Assembly (NCBI GenBank): GCA_905201505.1
Contig: CAJKOJ010000015.1
Location: 1 to 34,541 of the forward strand
Length of the DNA stretch: 34,541 bases
Source: an uncultured Eubacteriales bacterium
GTDB lineage: Bacteria > Bacillota > Clostridia > Lachnospirales > CAG-274
Reading direction: 5' to 3'
Part shown: positions 24,613 through 33,021 of the stretch, piece after piece
Position numbering within the stretch: the stretch's first letter is position 1
How the letters are laid out: every line of letters begins with the position of its first letter
The notes under the pieces: generated by a model
The model's database searches: none
What the model saw: only the letters and a program-made list of their open reading frames with translations
What the model was told of the DNA's origin: nothing
Position numbers and translations under genes: made by a program

Positions 24613-25872
24613 TGCCTTTTTTCTAAATGTGGGACACCCTTCAGACGTACACCTCATTTTCCACCCATATCCAATACAGAACATTGCAGCAAGCAGCAGT
24701 ACAATCATTCCGATAAGAACAAAAAAATACCCTCCTGTAATATCATATATAAATCCATAAGCAGGTACAAGTATTATAGAAGCCAAAGGAGCACCCATTG
24801 AAACTTTGGCATATATTTTTTCATAATCCTGCTGACCGTAAAATTCTATTGTCAAAATAGGAGAAAGAACCATAATTCCCGCACTTACAAGTCCGTGCAA
24901 AAATGCAGAAATAAAGAATACATATATACCTCCCGAACTTATGAGAAAACCTATTACTGCAGCTATACCTACAATTATAAGTCCGTAACAGGTTTTTAGA
25001 CTTCCCAGTCTGTCACAAATTATTCCGATAGCTATTGAGCCAATAGCTGTACCTAATGATGTAAATGACAGAGCACTTCCCGTCTGCTTTACACTATACC
25101 CTATTGCAGACCCATACGTTGGGATATGCTGTGTAAATACACCTACGCCTGTAAGTGAAATCATAAAAAACAAAAGCAAAAAAAATGATGCTGAACTTAA
25201 TGCTTTCTTTTCCGTTATTTCTACACTTTTAACTGTTTTGTTGTTATTGCCGTTATTTATTTCCTCATATCCGTAAGGCTTTAAATTTTTATTTTCAGGC
25301 CTATCTCTAATAATAAATATAATCGATAATATAACCACAATAAATGTAATTCCGCCAAGTATAAAATAAGTGTTTCTCCAGCCTGTGCCTTCAATAAGAC
25401 CTGAAGCCAAAGGCTGTAATACAGCACCAAATAATCCAACAAAAGCCATTTGTATTCCCAAAATTAGTCCCGTATTCTTTTTAAACCATCTGTTAATTAA
25501 AATAGGACCCAGTAAATTTGCAAGAATACCGCTTCCCATTGCATATGGTACAGCAAGTATATACCAACCAAAAACATTATTCATAAGCCCCAAAAGACTA
25601 AAAGCCCCTGCCTGTAAAATTACAGCACATAAAGCAACAAATCTTATATCATATTTATTTATCAGCCTTCCCGCAAATGGAAACCAAAACACAAGTACAA
25701 TTGAAGTAATGCTCAGATATATTGATAATGTTCCTATACCTACTCCTATATCATTTGAAACAGGCAGAAGAAAAAGTCCTGATGTTGTATTAAGACCTCC
25801 TCCGGCAAAACCTCTTATGAGAATTATACCTAATAAAACTATCCACCCATAATGCAGCTTTGTATTTCTCAT
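24610..25872 (-). CDS. Major facilitator superfamily transporter
   Basis: A 420-residue membrane protein with about 12 hydrophobic segments in two halves joined by a polar central loop (about 195-225). FAGRLINKYDIRF fits the MFS loop 2-3 signature, with a related loop ICDRLGSLKTCYG in the second half. The N-terminus LHYGWIVLLGI resembles the oxalate/formate antiporter and monocarboxylate-like groups, suggesting an organic anion substrate. The tail carries two cysteines (CTSEGCPTF). Its ATG abuts the stop of the AhpF-like reductase. The substrate, and why it is coupled to peroxide defence, are unknown. Confidence 0.87.
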   Translation of the reverse strand: MRNTKLHYGWIVLLGIILIRGFAGGGLNTTSGLFLLPVSNDIGVGIGTLSIYLSITSIVLVFWFPFAGRLINKYDIRFVALCAVILQAGAFSLLGLMNNVFGWYILAVPYAMGSGILANLLGPILINRWFKKNTGLILGIQMAFVGLFGAVLQPLASGLIEGTGWRNTYFILGGITFIVVILSIIFIIRDRPENKNLKPYGYEEINNGNNNKTVKSVEITEKKALSSASFFLLLFFMISLTGVGVFTQHIPTYGSAIGYSVKQTGSALSFTSLGTAIGSIAIGIICDRLGSLKTCYGLIIVGIAAVIGFLISSGGIYVFFISAFLHGLVSAGIMVLSPILTIEFYGQQDYEKIYAKVSMGAPLASIILVPAYGFIYDITGGYFFVLIGMIVLLLAAMFCIGYGWKMRCTSEGCPTFRKKA

Positions 25873-27531
25873 TTAATCACCCTTCTCTATTATGTCAACT
25901 ATATCCTCAATGCTTTTTGAACCGAAGAAAATACTTGACTTATTTATAATTAAAGCAGGTACGCTCATTATATTATATTTTCTTTTAATATCAGGGAATA
26001 AGGATATATCAATCATTTCTGCCTCAATATTTTTATTGAGTGATGCAATTTTCTGTGCTGCTGCTACCACTTCAGGGCAAAAATGACAGGAAAGAGAAAC
26101 AGCAATTTGCATATATACCCTTTTATCAATTTCATTAATTCTTTTTATAATATCTTTATCAAAAACTTGTCCCGGACCGGCAGTATTGTATATGGCAAGA
26201 ATAAATGAGTTAAATTCGTGACCGCTTGGTATTCCGCAAAATTTTAATCCTGTATAAACACCCTCACTGTCAAGTATTGCAGCAACCGGCATATACTCAA
26301 AAGCAATGCTGCTTTCCATATCACTGTTTTCACCTTTTTCATATACTTTTAGATTTATATACGGACTAAGATTAGATACTTCTTCAAGAAAATTTTTAAG
26401 TTCAATTGATTTTTCATTATTATTATCTGTTATTGTAACTATTGTTATTTTCTTATTAAGCTTTTCAAACACATTTAATACCTGCTCCCTGAGTTCATCA
26501 GTAAGCACACCTTTTTCTTCCTTTCGGGATATTTCTTCACTTCTTACTGTATCAGCAGAATATTCTTCCTTTATTCCAAGCCTTTCCTTCAACTCTTCAA
26601 CATACTTTTCTGCATTTGTAGCCGCAGTTGCACCATCAGATGTTGCAGTAACAATTTGACGTAAAGTTTTAGGTCTTATATCACCTGCCGCATAGACACC
26701 TTTTATATTTGTTTCCATTTTGTCATTTGTTATTATATATCCCTCATTGTCTGTATCTACCTGAGCTTTAAACATTTCTGATGCAGGACTGTGACCTATG
26801 AACACAAATATACCAAAGGTTCCGTCCTCCTCAGGCACCTTGTATTCATATATTTCACCTGTTTTATTGTTTTTCAGTTCTGCACCTTCAAGAAGTTCCT
26901 TTCCGTATGCTCTCACCATTTCTGTATTAAATCTTACTTCTATTTTAGGATTCGTCATAACCTTATCAACAATTGACTGTGCACATTTAAACTTATCTTT
27001 TCTCACAAGTATAATTACTTTTTTTCCAAAACGTGTCAAATACAAGGCTTCTTCAGCAGCACTAAATCCCCCGCCTATTACAAAAATATCTTTACCTTCA
27101 AAGAAAAAACCGTCACATGTAGCACAATATCCTACGCCCCTTCCTCTGAACTCTACTTCACCGTCAAATCCCAGTTTTTTAGGACTTGCACCTGTAGCAA
27201 TAATTACAGTCCTTGATTTATATGTGCCTGATGATGTTACAACTTCCTTTACTTCATTCTGAAGACTAACAAATTTAACATCTTCCATTACAAACTCTGA
27301 TCCAAAACTTTTTGCCTGCTCAAGCATTTTTTTTGTAAGCTCAGGACCTGTTATTTTATTAAACCCCGGATAATTTTCAATATCATCAGTAGTTGCCGCC
27401 TGACCTCCGGGCTGCAACTTTTCTATTATTATTGTTTTAAGCTTTGCTCTTCCTGCATATATTCCTGCCGTAAGCCCTGCACAGCCCCCGCCAAGTATAA
27501 TCAAATCATATATATCACTGCGGTTATCCAT
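25873..27531 (-). CDS. FAD-dependent peroxiredoxin reductase: thioredoxin reductase module fused to a C-terminal AhpF-type disulfide domain
   Basis: A 552-residue flavoprotein. Residues 1-315 form a thioredoxin reductase-like module: FAD motif GGGCAGLTAG, redox CATC (C136/C139), NAD(P)H motif IGGGFSAAEEA and late GDIRPKTLRQ. After a charged linker (about 315-345), residues 346-552 match the tandem thioredoxin-fold N-terminal domain of AhpF: GIPSGHEFNSFILA, then SLSCHFCPEVV with C482/C485, then VPALIIN. AhpF normally has this domain first, so the order is reversed. It should pass electrons from NAD(P)H to the AhpC encoded just upstream. ATG 27531 is preferred because AAGGGGG lies ahead; the longer frame starts in the hairpin region. 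Confidence 0.92.
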   Translation of the reverse strand: MDNRSDIYDLIILGGGCAGLTAGIYAGRAKLKTIIIEKLQPGGQAATTDDIENYPGFNKITGPELTKKMLEQAKSFGSEFVMEDVKFVSLQNEVKEVVTSSGTYKSRTVIIATGASPKKLGFDGEVEFRGRGVGYCATCDGFFFEGKDIFVIGGGFSAAEEALYLTRFGKKVIILVRKDKFKCAQSIVDKVMTNPKIEVRFNTEMVRAYGKELLEGAELKNNKTGEIYEYKVPEEDGTFGIFVFIGHSPASEMFKAQVDTDNEGYIITNDKMETNIKGVYAAGDIRPKTLRQIVTATSDGATAATNAEKYVEELKERLGIKEEYSADTVRSEEISRKEEKGVLTDELREQVLNVFEKLNKKITIVTITDNNNEKSIELKNFLEEVSNLSPYINLKVYEKGENSDMESSIAFEYMPVAAILDSEGVYTGLKFCGIPSGHEFNSFILAIYNTAGPGQVFDKDIIKRINEIDKRVYMQIAVSLSCHFCPEVVAAAQKIASLNKNIEAEMIDISLFPDIKRKYNIMSVPALIINKSSIFFGSKSIEDIVDIIEKGD

Positions 27532-27551
27532 TTTAAATACCCCCTTATAAT

Positions 27552-27589
27552 AAAAATACTGCAAAAAGCCTCACAGCTTTTTTGCAGTA
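27552..27589 (-). terminator. Terminator-like hairpin between ahpC and the reductase gene
   Basis: On the minus strand TACTGCAAAAA..GC pairs with GC..TTTTTGCAGTA, followed by TTTTT. Situated inside the apparent operon, it may allow only part of the transcripts to continue. Confidence 0.75.
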
Positions 27590-27596
27590 AGTTTGT

Positions 27597-28160
27597 TTAA
27601 ATCTTACCTACAAGGTCAAGACTTGGAGAAAGTGTTTCCTCGCCAGGACGCCATTTAGCAGGACAAACCTGATCGCCATGAGCAGCAACAAACTGTGCAG
27701 CCTGTACTTTTCTTAAAAGTTCCTCAGCGTCTCTGCCTATGCTATTGTCATTTACTTCGTATGCTTTTATTGCCCCCTCAGGATTTACAATAAATGTACC
27801 CCTTAAAGCAAGACCTTCTTCATCAATATGCACATCAAACATTCTTGTAAGTTTGCCTGTAGGGTCAGCCAGCATAGGATACTTTATTTTTTTAATTGTT
27901 TCAGAAGTATCAGCCCAAGCCTTATGCACAAAATGTGTATCTGTTGATACAGAGTATACTTCACATCCTATTTCTTTAAATTTATCATAGTTATCAGCTA
28001 AATCCCCTAATTCTGTAGGACATACAAAAGTAAAATCAGCAGGGTAAAATACAAATACAGACCAGTGACCTTCCAAGTTTTCATTTGTAATTTCCTTAAA
28101 TTCTCCGTCTTGATATGCCTGTACTCTGAATTCATCAAGTTTTTTATTTATTAGTGACAT
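27597..28160 (-). CDS. ahpC: Alkyl hydroperoxide reductase C (2-Cys peroxiredoxin)
   Basis: A 187-residue typical 2-Cys peroxiredoxin that reduces hydrogen peroxide and organic hydroperoxides. The peroxidatic cysteine is C47 in FVCPTELGD, with the conserved FYPADFTF before it. The resolving cysteine is C166 in DQVCPAKW. Length and spacing equal those of enteric AhpC. GGAGG precedes the ATG. The next gene encodes a reductase with an AhpF-type disulfide domain, the expected partner. A possible promoter (TTGAAT with AATAAT) lies in the AT-rich upstream region; I did not find a clear PerR box. Confidence 0.96.
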   Translation of the reverse strand: MSLINKKLDEFRVQAYQDGEFKEITNENLEGHWSVFVFYPADFTFVCPTELGDLADNYDKFKEIGCEVYSVSTDTHFVHKAWADTSETIKKIKYPMLADPTGKLTRMFDVHIDEEGLALRGTFIVNPEGAIKAYEVNDNSIGRDAEELLRKVQAAQFVAAHGDQVCPAKWRPGEETLSPSLDLVGKI

Positions 28161-28280
28161 AACCTACCTCCAAAATTTTTTTTACGTATATATTATTTGC
28201 AAATTAATATTTTATATTCAATAAAGAGAATAAAACCTACTTAAATGTAAAAAATAAAATAAAAAAACGGAGGTTAATAT

Positions 28281-29075
28281 ATGAAAAAACTAGAAAACAA
28301 ATGTGCTCTTGTAACTTCTGCTACAAGAGGAATCGGTCTTGCCTGCTGTTTAGCTTTAGCTGAAGAAGGTGCCGCTGTATATATGGGAGCAAGACAAATG
28401 GACGCTGCTTCAGAAATATGTGAAAAGTATAAAGAAAAAGGCTTTAAAATATTTCCTGTATATTTTGATGCAACAGAACAAAACAGTTATGAAACAATGG
28501 TAAATAACGTAATTGAAAAAGAAAAACATATTGATATTCTTGTAAATAACTTTGGTATGGGAAAGCCTGCACAAGATTTAGATTTGGTAAACGGAAGTGA
28601 AAATGCTTTTTTTGAAATTATGGAACTTAACTTAGGTTCAGTTTACAGAATTACAAAACTTGCACTTCCCTATATGATTGAGCAAAAATACGGAAGTATT
28701 GTTAATATATCATCTATCGGCGGACTTATTCCTGATGTAACAAGACTTGGATATGGTGTTTCAAAGGCAGCAGTTAATAATATTACAAAACAAATTGCAG
28801 TACAATATGCAAAATATAACATACGCTGTAACGCTGTACTTCCTGGACTTACAGCTACTGATGCAGCTATGAAAAATATGCCGGAAGACTTTATTTCCTC
28901 TTTTCTCTCTCATGTCCCCCTTAACAGAATGGGCAAACCTGAAGACATAGCAAAAGCAGTTTTGTTCTTTGCAAGTGATGATTCATCGTATGTTACAGGA
29001 CATTTGCTTGATGTTGCAGGAGGATATGGCATTGGTACTCCTCAGTATGGAGAAATAATTAACCAGCAAAAATAA
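28281..29075 (+). CDS. SDR oxidoreductase resembling clostridial 7alpha-hydroxysteroid dehydrogenase
   Basis: A 264-residue short-chain dehydrogenase/reductase. The cofactor motif is TSATRGIG (12-19), with NNFG at 89-92, N117, the catalytic serine in NISS (144-145), and Y158-x3-K162. The C-terminal segments VPLNRMGKPEDI, FFASDDSSYVTG and GGYGIGTPQY are strikingly like those I recall for the Clostridium absonum/sardiniense 7alpha-HSDH, which oxidises the 7alpha-hydroxyl of bile acids. The unusual TSxTRGIG cofactor motif is shared too. ACGGAGG precedes the ATG. It is monocistronic. Bile acid activity is inferred; other SDR substrates are possible. Confidence 0.88.
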   Translation: MKKLENKCALVTSATRGIGLACCLALAEEGAAVYMGARQMDAASEICEKYKEKGFKIFPVYFDATEQNSYETMVNNVIEKEKHIDILVNNFGMGKPAQDLDLVNGSENAFFEIMELNLGSVYRITKLALPYMIEQKYGSIVNISSIGGLIPDVTRLGYGVSKAAVNNITKQIAVQYAKYNIRCNAVLPGLTATDAAMKNMPEDFISSFLSHVPLNRMGKPEDIAKAVLFFASDDSSYVTGHLLDVAGGYGIGTPQYGEIINQQK

Positions 29076-29093
29076 AAAAACAAGGGATAGTTT

Positions 29094-29128
29094 GATATGC
29101 TCCCTGTCAAGTAGACAGGGGGCATATC
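29094..29128. terminator. Strong hairpin between SDR and asparaginase genes
   Basis: GATATGCTCCCTGTC (29094-29108) pairs with GACAGGGGGCATATC (29114-29128), 15 pairs with one G-U, around AAGTA. T-rich sequence follows on both strands after short spacers, so it probably terminates both convergent genes. Confidence 0.65.
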
Positions 29129-29163
29129 ATATCAGGTTCCCCGGTCTTTTGTCTTTTCCTTTT

Positions 29164-30171
29164 TTATTCCCTTTCCACACTTTCAAAATACAAATTTTCA
29201 CTTACATCAACATTATCTGTGTTTTCAGCAATAAGTACTTTTACATAAGCCGCTTCAGCTGAAATATTAAACATTGGAACAACACCTTCTGATAATATTT
29301 CCCTGCTGGACTCGTAAGCTCTTTCTATTCTTTTATCCTTGTATGATGCCATATACAGTTTAACACCAAGCTTTCTGCACCTGTTTGCAAATTTAAGCAC
29401 AGAAGTTTCTTCCCCTGCAACACAGGCAGTTGCAGAATGATAGCTGTAATGAACAACGGCACTTATACCATCAAGATTTATATTATCATATCTCATATCG
29501 GGATAAGGTCTTATTAGCATAACTTTTTTATTGAAATTTTCAGGTATTCTGACTTCTTTACCTTTATATTTGTTTATTTCATCAATACCTATATCTGATT
29601 TTACAACAAGTCTGTCACTTATAATCTGCCCCCACACAATACCATCAAAACTTCTGAATTGATCAGTATATGGGTCAGATTCTACAATTCTTGTTGAAAT
29701 ATAAACATCATTTTCACCTTTGTTATTACTGTATGCCGTAAATATGCCTCTTTCCATATTTTTTATAACCATTAATGCACTTCTGAAATTTACAAGACCA
29801 TTGCTTTTTTCATTAGCCAGTTCATAATCAGATGCAATAATAACTAAAGGTACACTTATTTTATTATAAAGCATACCAATTAAAGCTGAAGTATATGAAA
29901 GAGTATCTGAACCATGACAAATTACAACACCTTTATAAATGCTGAAGTCAATGTTGTCAAGACATCTGCACAGCTTAATCCATATTTCAGCTGTAATATT
30001 TTCACTTAAAACATTAACAGGCTGTATAGCTTCAAACTCAAAATCCCTGCCGTATTTTTCATAATATAGATTAACTATGCTGTAAGCTTCCGCACTGTTT
30101 ACATCTACAGTACCGTTTTCGGATTTACTCCCTATTGTACCGCCTGTCAGTATTACAAGTATCTTATCCAT
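29164..30171 (-). CDS. Asparaginase family protein
   Basis: A 335-residue member of the bacterial type I/II L-asparaginase family, which hydrolyses asparagine to aspartate and ammonia. The first catalytic threonine is in TGGTIGS (9-15) and the second in HGSDTLSYTSALIG (from 86). There is no signal peptide, so it is cytoplasmic, and the C-terminal half is more divergent than usual. A GTG at 30180 opens the frame, but AGGTGA positions the ATG at 30171 better. It starts 27 nt after the thiD stop and so seems co-transcribed with thiD under a TPP riboswitch, an unusual pairing. Another amide substrate is possible. Confidence 0.85.
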   Translation of the reverse strand: MDKILVILTGGTIGSKSENGTVDVNSAEAYSIVNLYYEKYGRDFEFEAIQPVNVLSENITAEIWIKLCRCLDNIDFSIYKGVVICHGSDTLSYTSALIGMLYNKISVPLVIIASDYELANEKSNGLVNFRSALMVIKNMERGIFTAYSNNKGENDVYISTRIVESDPYTDQFRSFDGIVWGQIISDRLVVKSDIGIDEINKYKGKEVRIPENFNKKVMLIRPYPDMRYDNINLDGISAVVHYSYHSATACVAGEETSVLKFANRCRKLGVKLYMASYKDKRIERAYESSREILSEGVVPMFNISAEAAYVKVLIAENTDNVDVSENLYFESVERE

Positions 30172-30198
30172 TTTATTCACCTGCTTTTTTACTATGTA

Positions 30199-30987
30199 TT
30201 ATTTAAAATCAATTCTGTAGCAGTGATTTACAGGTCCGTTGCCTCTGCCTAAATTCAAACCGTATTTAAGTGCACCTGTCAAATATTCCTTGGCATTTTT
30301 AACACTGTCACAAAGGTTGTTTCCCTTTGCTATATTACATGCAATAGCAGAGCTTAATGTACATCCTGTGCCATGAGTATTCTCTGTATATACCCTCTCA
30401 GCCGTAAACTCATAGTATTTACCTCTGTCATATAGAATATCTGTAGCTTTTTCGTCCAAATGTCCGCCTTTTACAAGTACACTGCACTCATATTTTTCAG
30501 CCAGTTCTTTTGCAGCCTTTCTCATTTCTTCAACATTTGTTATTTTTTTCCCTATAAGCACAGCAGTTTCGTCTAAATTAGGCGTAATAACATCTGCAAT
30601 AGGCATTAGTTCACTTTGCAAAGCGTCAATAGCGTCGTCCTTTAACAATTTGCTTCCGCTTGTTGATACCATAACAGGGTCCAAAACTATATTTGAAACC
30701 TTGTACTCTTTTATTTTTTTTGCTATTACTTTTATAAGTTCTTTATCTGACACCATGCCTATTTTAACAGAGTCAGGCATAATATCACTAAAAACACATT
30801 CAAGCTGCCTCTCCAGAAATTCACTTGTGGTATCAAACACACCATACACTCCTGTTGTATTTTGTGCTGTAAGAGAAGTAACAGCGGACATTGCATACAT
30901 ACCATGAGCAGTTATTGTCTTAATATCTGCCTGTATACCTGCACCTCCGCTGCAGTCGCTTCCTGCAATTGTCAAAACTTTATACAT
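30199..30987 (-). CDS. thiD: Hydroxymethylpyrimidine/phosphomethylpyrimidine kinase
   Basis: A 262-residue ribokinase-fold enzyme that phosphorylates HMP and HMP-phosphate in thiamine biosynthesis and salvage. Family motifs are GSDCSGGAGIQADIKT at the N-terminus, TSLTAQNTTGV, DPVMVSTSGSKLL, TPNLDE and the anion-hole region GTGCTLSSAIA. Length is standard. Some ThiD-like enzymes act on pyridoxal instead, but the TPP riboswitch directly upstream supports a thiamine role. AGAGGT precedes the ATG. No other thi gene is in the window, which suggests salvage of HMP or a dispersed pathway. Confidence 0.94.
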   Translation of the reverse strand: MYKVLTIAGSDCSGGAGIQADIKTITAHGMYAMSAVTSLTAQNTTGVYGVFDTTSEFLERQLECVFSDIMPDSVKIGMVSDKELIKVIAKKIKEYKVSNIVLDPVMVSTSGSKLLKDDAIDALQSELMPIADVITPNLDETAVLIGKKITNVEEMRKAAKELAEKYECSVLVKGGHLDEKATDILYDRGKYYEFTAERVYTENTHGTGCTLSSAIACNIAKGNNLCDSVKNAKEYLTGALKYGLNLGRGNGPVNHCYRIDFK

Positions 30988-31007
30988 ATATTATAACCTC
31001 TTTTCAC

Positions 31008-31038
31008 AAAAAAAGACCTTGGCACAAGACCAAAGTCT
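31008..31038 (-). terminator. Terminator of the TPP riboswitch
   Basis: On the minus strand AGACTTTGG pairs with CCAAGGTCT (one G-U) around TCTTGTG, followed by seven T. It lies between the aptamer and thiD. Confidence 0.88.
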
Positions 31039-31054
31039 GATTAAACTCACATCT

Positions 31055-31127
31055 TGCTCCCTACTACGGTATTGACCGACAGGTTCAAAGGGTTGATAAT
31101 AATCTCTCAACTTAACGTACCCCTGCA
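31055..31127 (-). promoter_or_regulatory. TPP riboswitch (THI box) controlling thiD
   Basis: The 73-nt minus-strand leader contains the THI-box core in order: CAGGGGTAC, TTGAGAG, ACCCTTTGAACCTG, AATACC and GTAGGGAGCA. A terminator hairpin follows before the thiD start. Thiamine pyrophosphate binding should promote termination, shutting down thiD and the downstream asparaginase gene. Confidence 0.93.
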
Positions 31128-31135
31128 TATAAAAA

Positions 31136-31164
31136 ATTATACTGCTGTTTTTACTTTATGTCAA
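31136..31164 (-). promoter_or_regulatory. Sigma-A promoter of the TPP-controlled operon
   Basis: A perfect TTGACA (31164-31159) and a perfect TATAAT (31141-31136) are separated by 17 nt on the minus strand, right behind the TPR gene stop. Confidence 0.88.
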
Positions 31165-31167
31165 AGA

Positions 31168-31968
31168 CTAATGTTTATTACACCCTATATACTTGCACTG
31201 CCACAGCATCACAGGCGTATACTCATACTGGCTTATTATTTCTCTTTTCTTTTTCTCACTGCCTACAAGTCTTATTACATCACTGTCAAATTTCTTTAAA
31301 TCTGCTATGTTATTTTCTTCAATGCAATCATAAAGCATAGCAAGCACGGGCAAATTAAACTCCCATTTTTCAATTATCTCTCTTGCCAGCTCATAAGCAT
31401 TTTCCCTTTTTCCTATAAGATAATATAAAACAAAACGGTCAAGAGCCGTCCAGCTTTCCCTGCTTATACTTTCAAGTATTTCACTGTAATCTTCCTGACA
31501 TTTCATAAGTGAATAGCAATATGAAATTTTAATATCATCTTTATTGTTTTCAGCAATTTTTAAAGCCTTGTCTAAATACATACAAGCCTTTATGTATCCT
31601 CCAAGCTTATAGCAGCAGCAAGCCATATTGTTATAAGCTCTGTAATCATTCTTTATTTCTGTTGCCTTTTTATAAAGTTTGCAAGCATCCTCAACACTTT
31701 TACAGTAATAATTGTATTCAGCCATAGCAATCAAGTTTTTATAATTTAAGTCAAAATTTCTAGCCATTTTAAGGTAATTATACCCTATTTCACCGGCTTC
31801 CTTTTCCTCTTCTCCATCATACTGAATACCATTGTCAATATAAAATACCCCAAGATTATTATAGCTTTCACAGCAAGGAAATTTCTCAACAGCTTTAATA
31901 AGTACATTTTGAGCATCAAGCCATTTTTCATCCTCAATTAACCTCATTGCTTCATCAGTATATTCCAT
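31168..31968 (-). CDS. Tetratricopeptide repeat protein
   Basis: A 266-residue soluble protein made mainly of TPR-like helix pairs. Recognisable units include WLDAQNVLIKAVEKFP with YNNLGVFYID (about 17-45), a central unit DACKLYKKATEIKNDYRAYN, and YIKACMYLDKALKIAE. There is no signal peptide, enzymatic domain or membrane segment. It is cysteine-rich for its size, with CCC in the central repeat. TPR folds mediate protein contacts; the partner is unknown. It follows the recombinase gene after nine bases, last in the operon. Cotranscription with recombinase and tRNA thiolase genes gives no clear functional clue. Confidence 0.75.
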   Translation of the reverse strand: MEYTDEAMRLIEDEKWLDAQNVLIKAVEKFPCCESYNNLGVFYIDNGIQYDGEEEKEAGEIGYNYLKMARNFDLNYKNLIAMAEYNYYCKSVEDACKLYKKATEIKNDYRAYNNMACCCYKLGGYIKACMYLDKALKIAENNKDDIKISYCYSLMKCQEDYSEILESISRESWTALDRFVLYYLIGKRENAYELAREIIEKWEFNLPVLAMLYDCIEENNIADLKKFDSDVIRLVGSEKKKREIISQYEYTPVMLWQCKYIGCNKH

Positions 31969-31977
31969 ATTATCACC

Positions 31978-33021
31978 TTAATCTCTCAGCTTTACAGCTC
32001 TTGCAGCTCTTCTTCTGTTGTCGTCCTGCATCTGAGCATAATGTTTTTTAGTCGTATTCACATCTTTATGTCCAAGGACATCAGCTACCAGATATATATC
32101 ACCCGTTTCATTATATAATGTAGTTCCGTATGTACTTCTTAACTTATGGGGTGATATTTTCTTTAAGGTAGTTACCTTTCCGGCATATTTCTTCACCAGT
32201 TTTTCAACGGCTCTTACACCTATCCTCTTATTTTGTATAGACAGAAACAGTGCATTTTCATTGCCGGGCTTAGGTTCAGCTGCCTTTCTTTCTTCTAAAT
32301 AATCTCTAAGTGCCTTTTCTACTTCTTCACCAAAATACACTACCATTTCATTTCCGCCTTTACGGATAATCTTTACCCCATTTATATCAAAATTAATATC
32401 ATTTATATCAATTCCCACACACTCTGATACTCTCATTCCTGTACCCAACAGCAGTGTAACTATAGCCAAATCCCTTTTACCTGTTTTGCCGTAAAATCTT
32501 TTTTCACCTTCACTTAACTTATCTCCTGTTTCAATAACATCAAGAAGTTCAGCTGTTTCATTAGGTTCAAGTCTTACAATTTCTTTATCATGTATCTTTG
32601 GTGACATTACAAGCTCAGCAGGATTTGCAGGTATCTTTTCCATTCTGTAGAAATACTTAAACAAGCTCCTTACAGCAGCAAGTTTTCGTGACTTTCCATT
32701 TTCGTGATTTGACTTTTTTTCACCCTCATCATTTATATAATACTCTGTATAACTCATAAATTCATTTATATCAATCGTCTTCACTTTTGCCAAATCCTCA
32801 ATTGTAAACTCTTTAACGCTTATGCCTTTAAACTTAGGACACTCCTCAGTCAAATATTTAAAAAACACCTTTAAATCATAACTGTAAGCAACTCTTGTCC
32901 TTATCTCCCTGCTGTTTGCAAGAGCCAAAAAAAATTCTCTGCAAAATTCTGGCAGTTCTGTGAGAATTTCTCTTAGCTTTATTGTCAGTTTATTTTTTAC
33001 TTCCTCGTGATAGTCAGCCAT
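31978..33021 (-). CDS. Tyrosine recombinase (XerC/XerD-like)
   Basis: A 347-residue site-specific recombinase. The SAM-like DNA-binding domain spans about 20-130. The catalytic domain has all expected residues: R197 in GTGMRVSE, K221 in RKGGN, H292 and R295 in SPHKLR, H318 in LGHKD, and the nucleophile Y328 in KHYAQ. It is longer than typical XerC/D (about 300) because of insertions near 95-110 and 165-180. The ATG directly abuts the upstream thiolase stop. There are no attachment sites, excisionase or phage genes nearby, so a chromosomal housekeeping role such as dimer resolution is more likely than an integrase. That is inference. Confidence 0.88.
   Translation of the reverse strand: MADYHEEVKNKLTIKLREILTELPEFCREFFLALANSREIRTRVAYSYDLKVFFKYLTEECPKFKGISVKEFTIEDLAKVKTIDINEFMSYTEYYINDEGEKKSNHENGKSRKLAAVRSLFKYFYRMEKIPANPAELVMSPKIHDKEIVRLEPNETAELLDVIETGDKLSEGEKRFYGKTGKRDLAIVTLLLGTGMRVSECVGIDINDINFDINGVKIIRKGGNEMVVYFGEEVEKALRDYLEERKAAEPKPGNENALFLSIQNKRIGVRAVEKLVKKYAGKVTTLKKISPHKLRSTYGTTLYNETGDIYLVADVLGHKDVNTTKKHYAQMQDDNRRRAARAVKLRD

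Noticed and set aside
25370..25852. A 160-codon plus-strand frame opposite the MFS gene
   Set aside because: Antisense shadow of a clear transporter; Pro/Ile-rich low-complexity translation and no ribosome site. The same applies to 26798-27262 opposite the reductase and 10510-10956 opposite the kinase.
28161..28280. Search for a PerR box between ahpC and the SDR gene
   Set aside because: AT-rich stretches resemble parts of a PerR box, but no full palindrome of the expected form was found.
31978..33021. Tyrosine recombinase as evidence of a mobile element or integron
   Set aside because: No attachment repeats, excisionase, phage or cargo genes are near, and the flanking tRNA-modification gene is co-transcribed.
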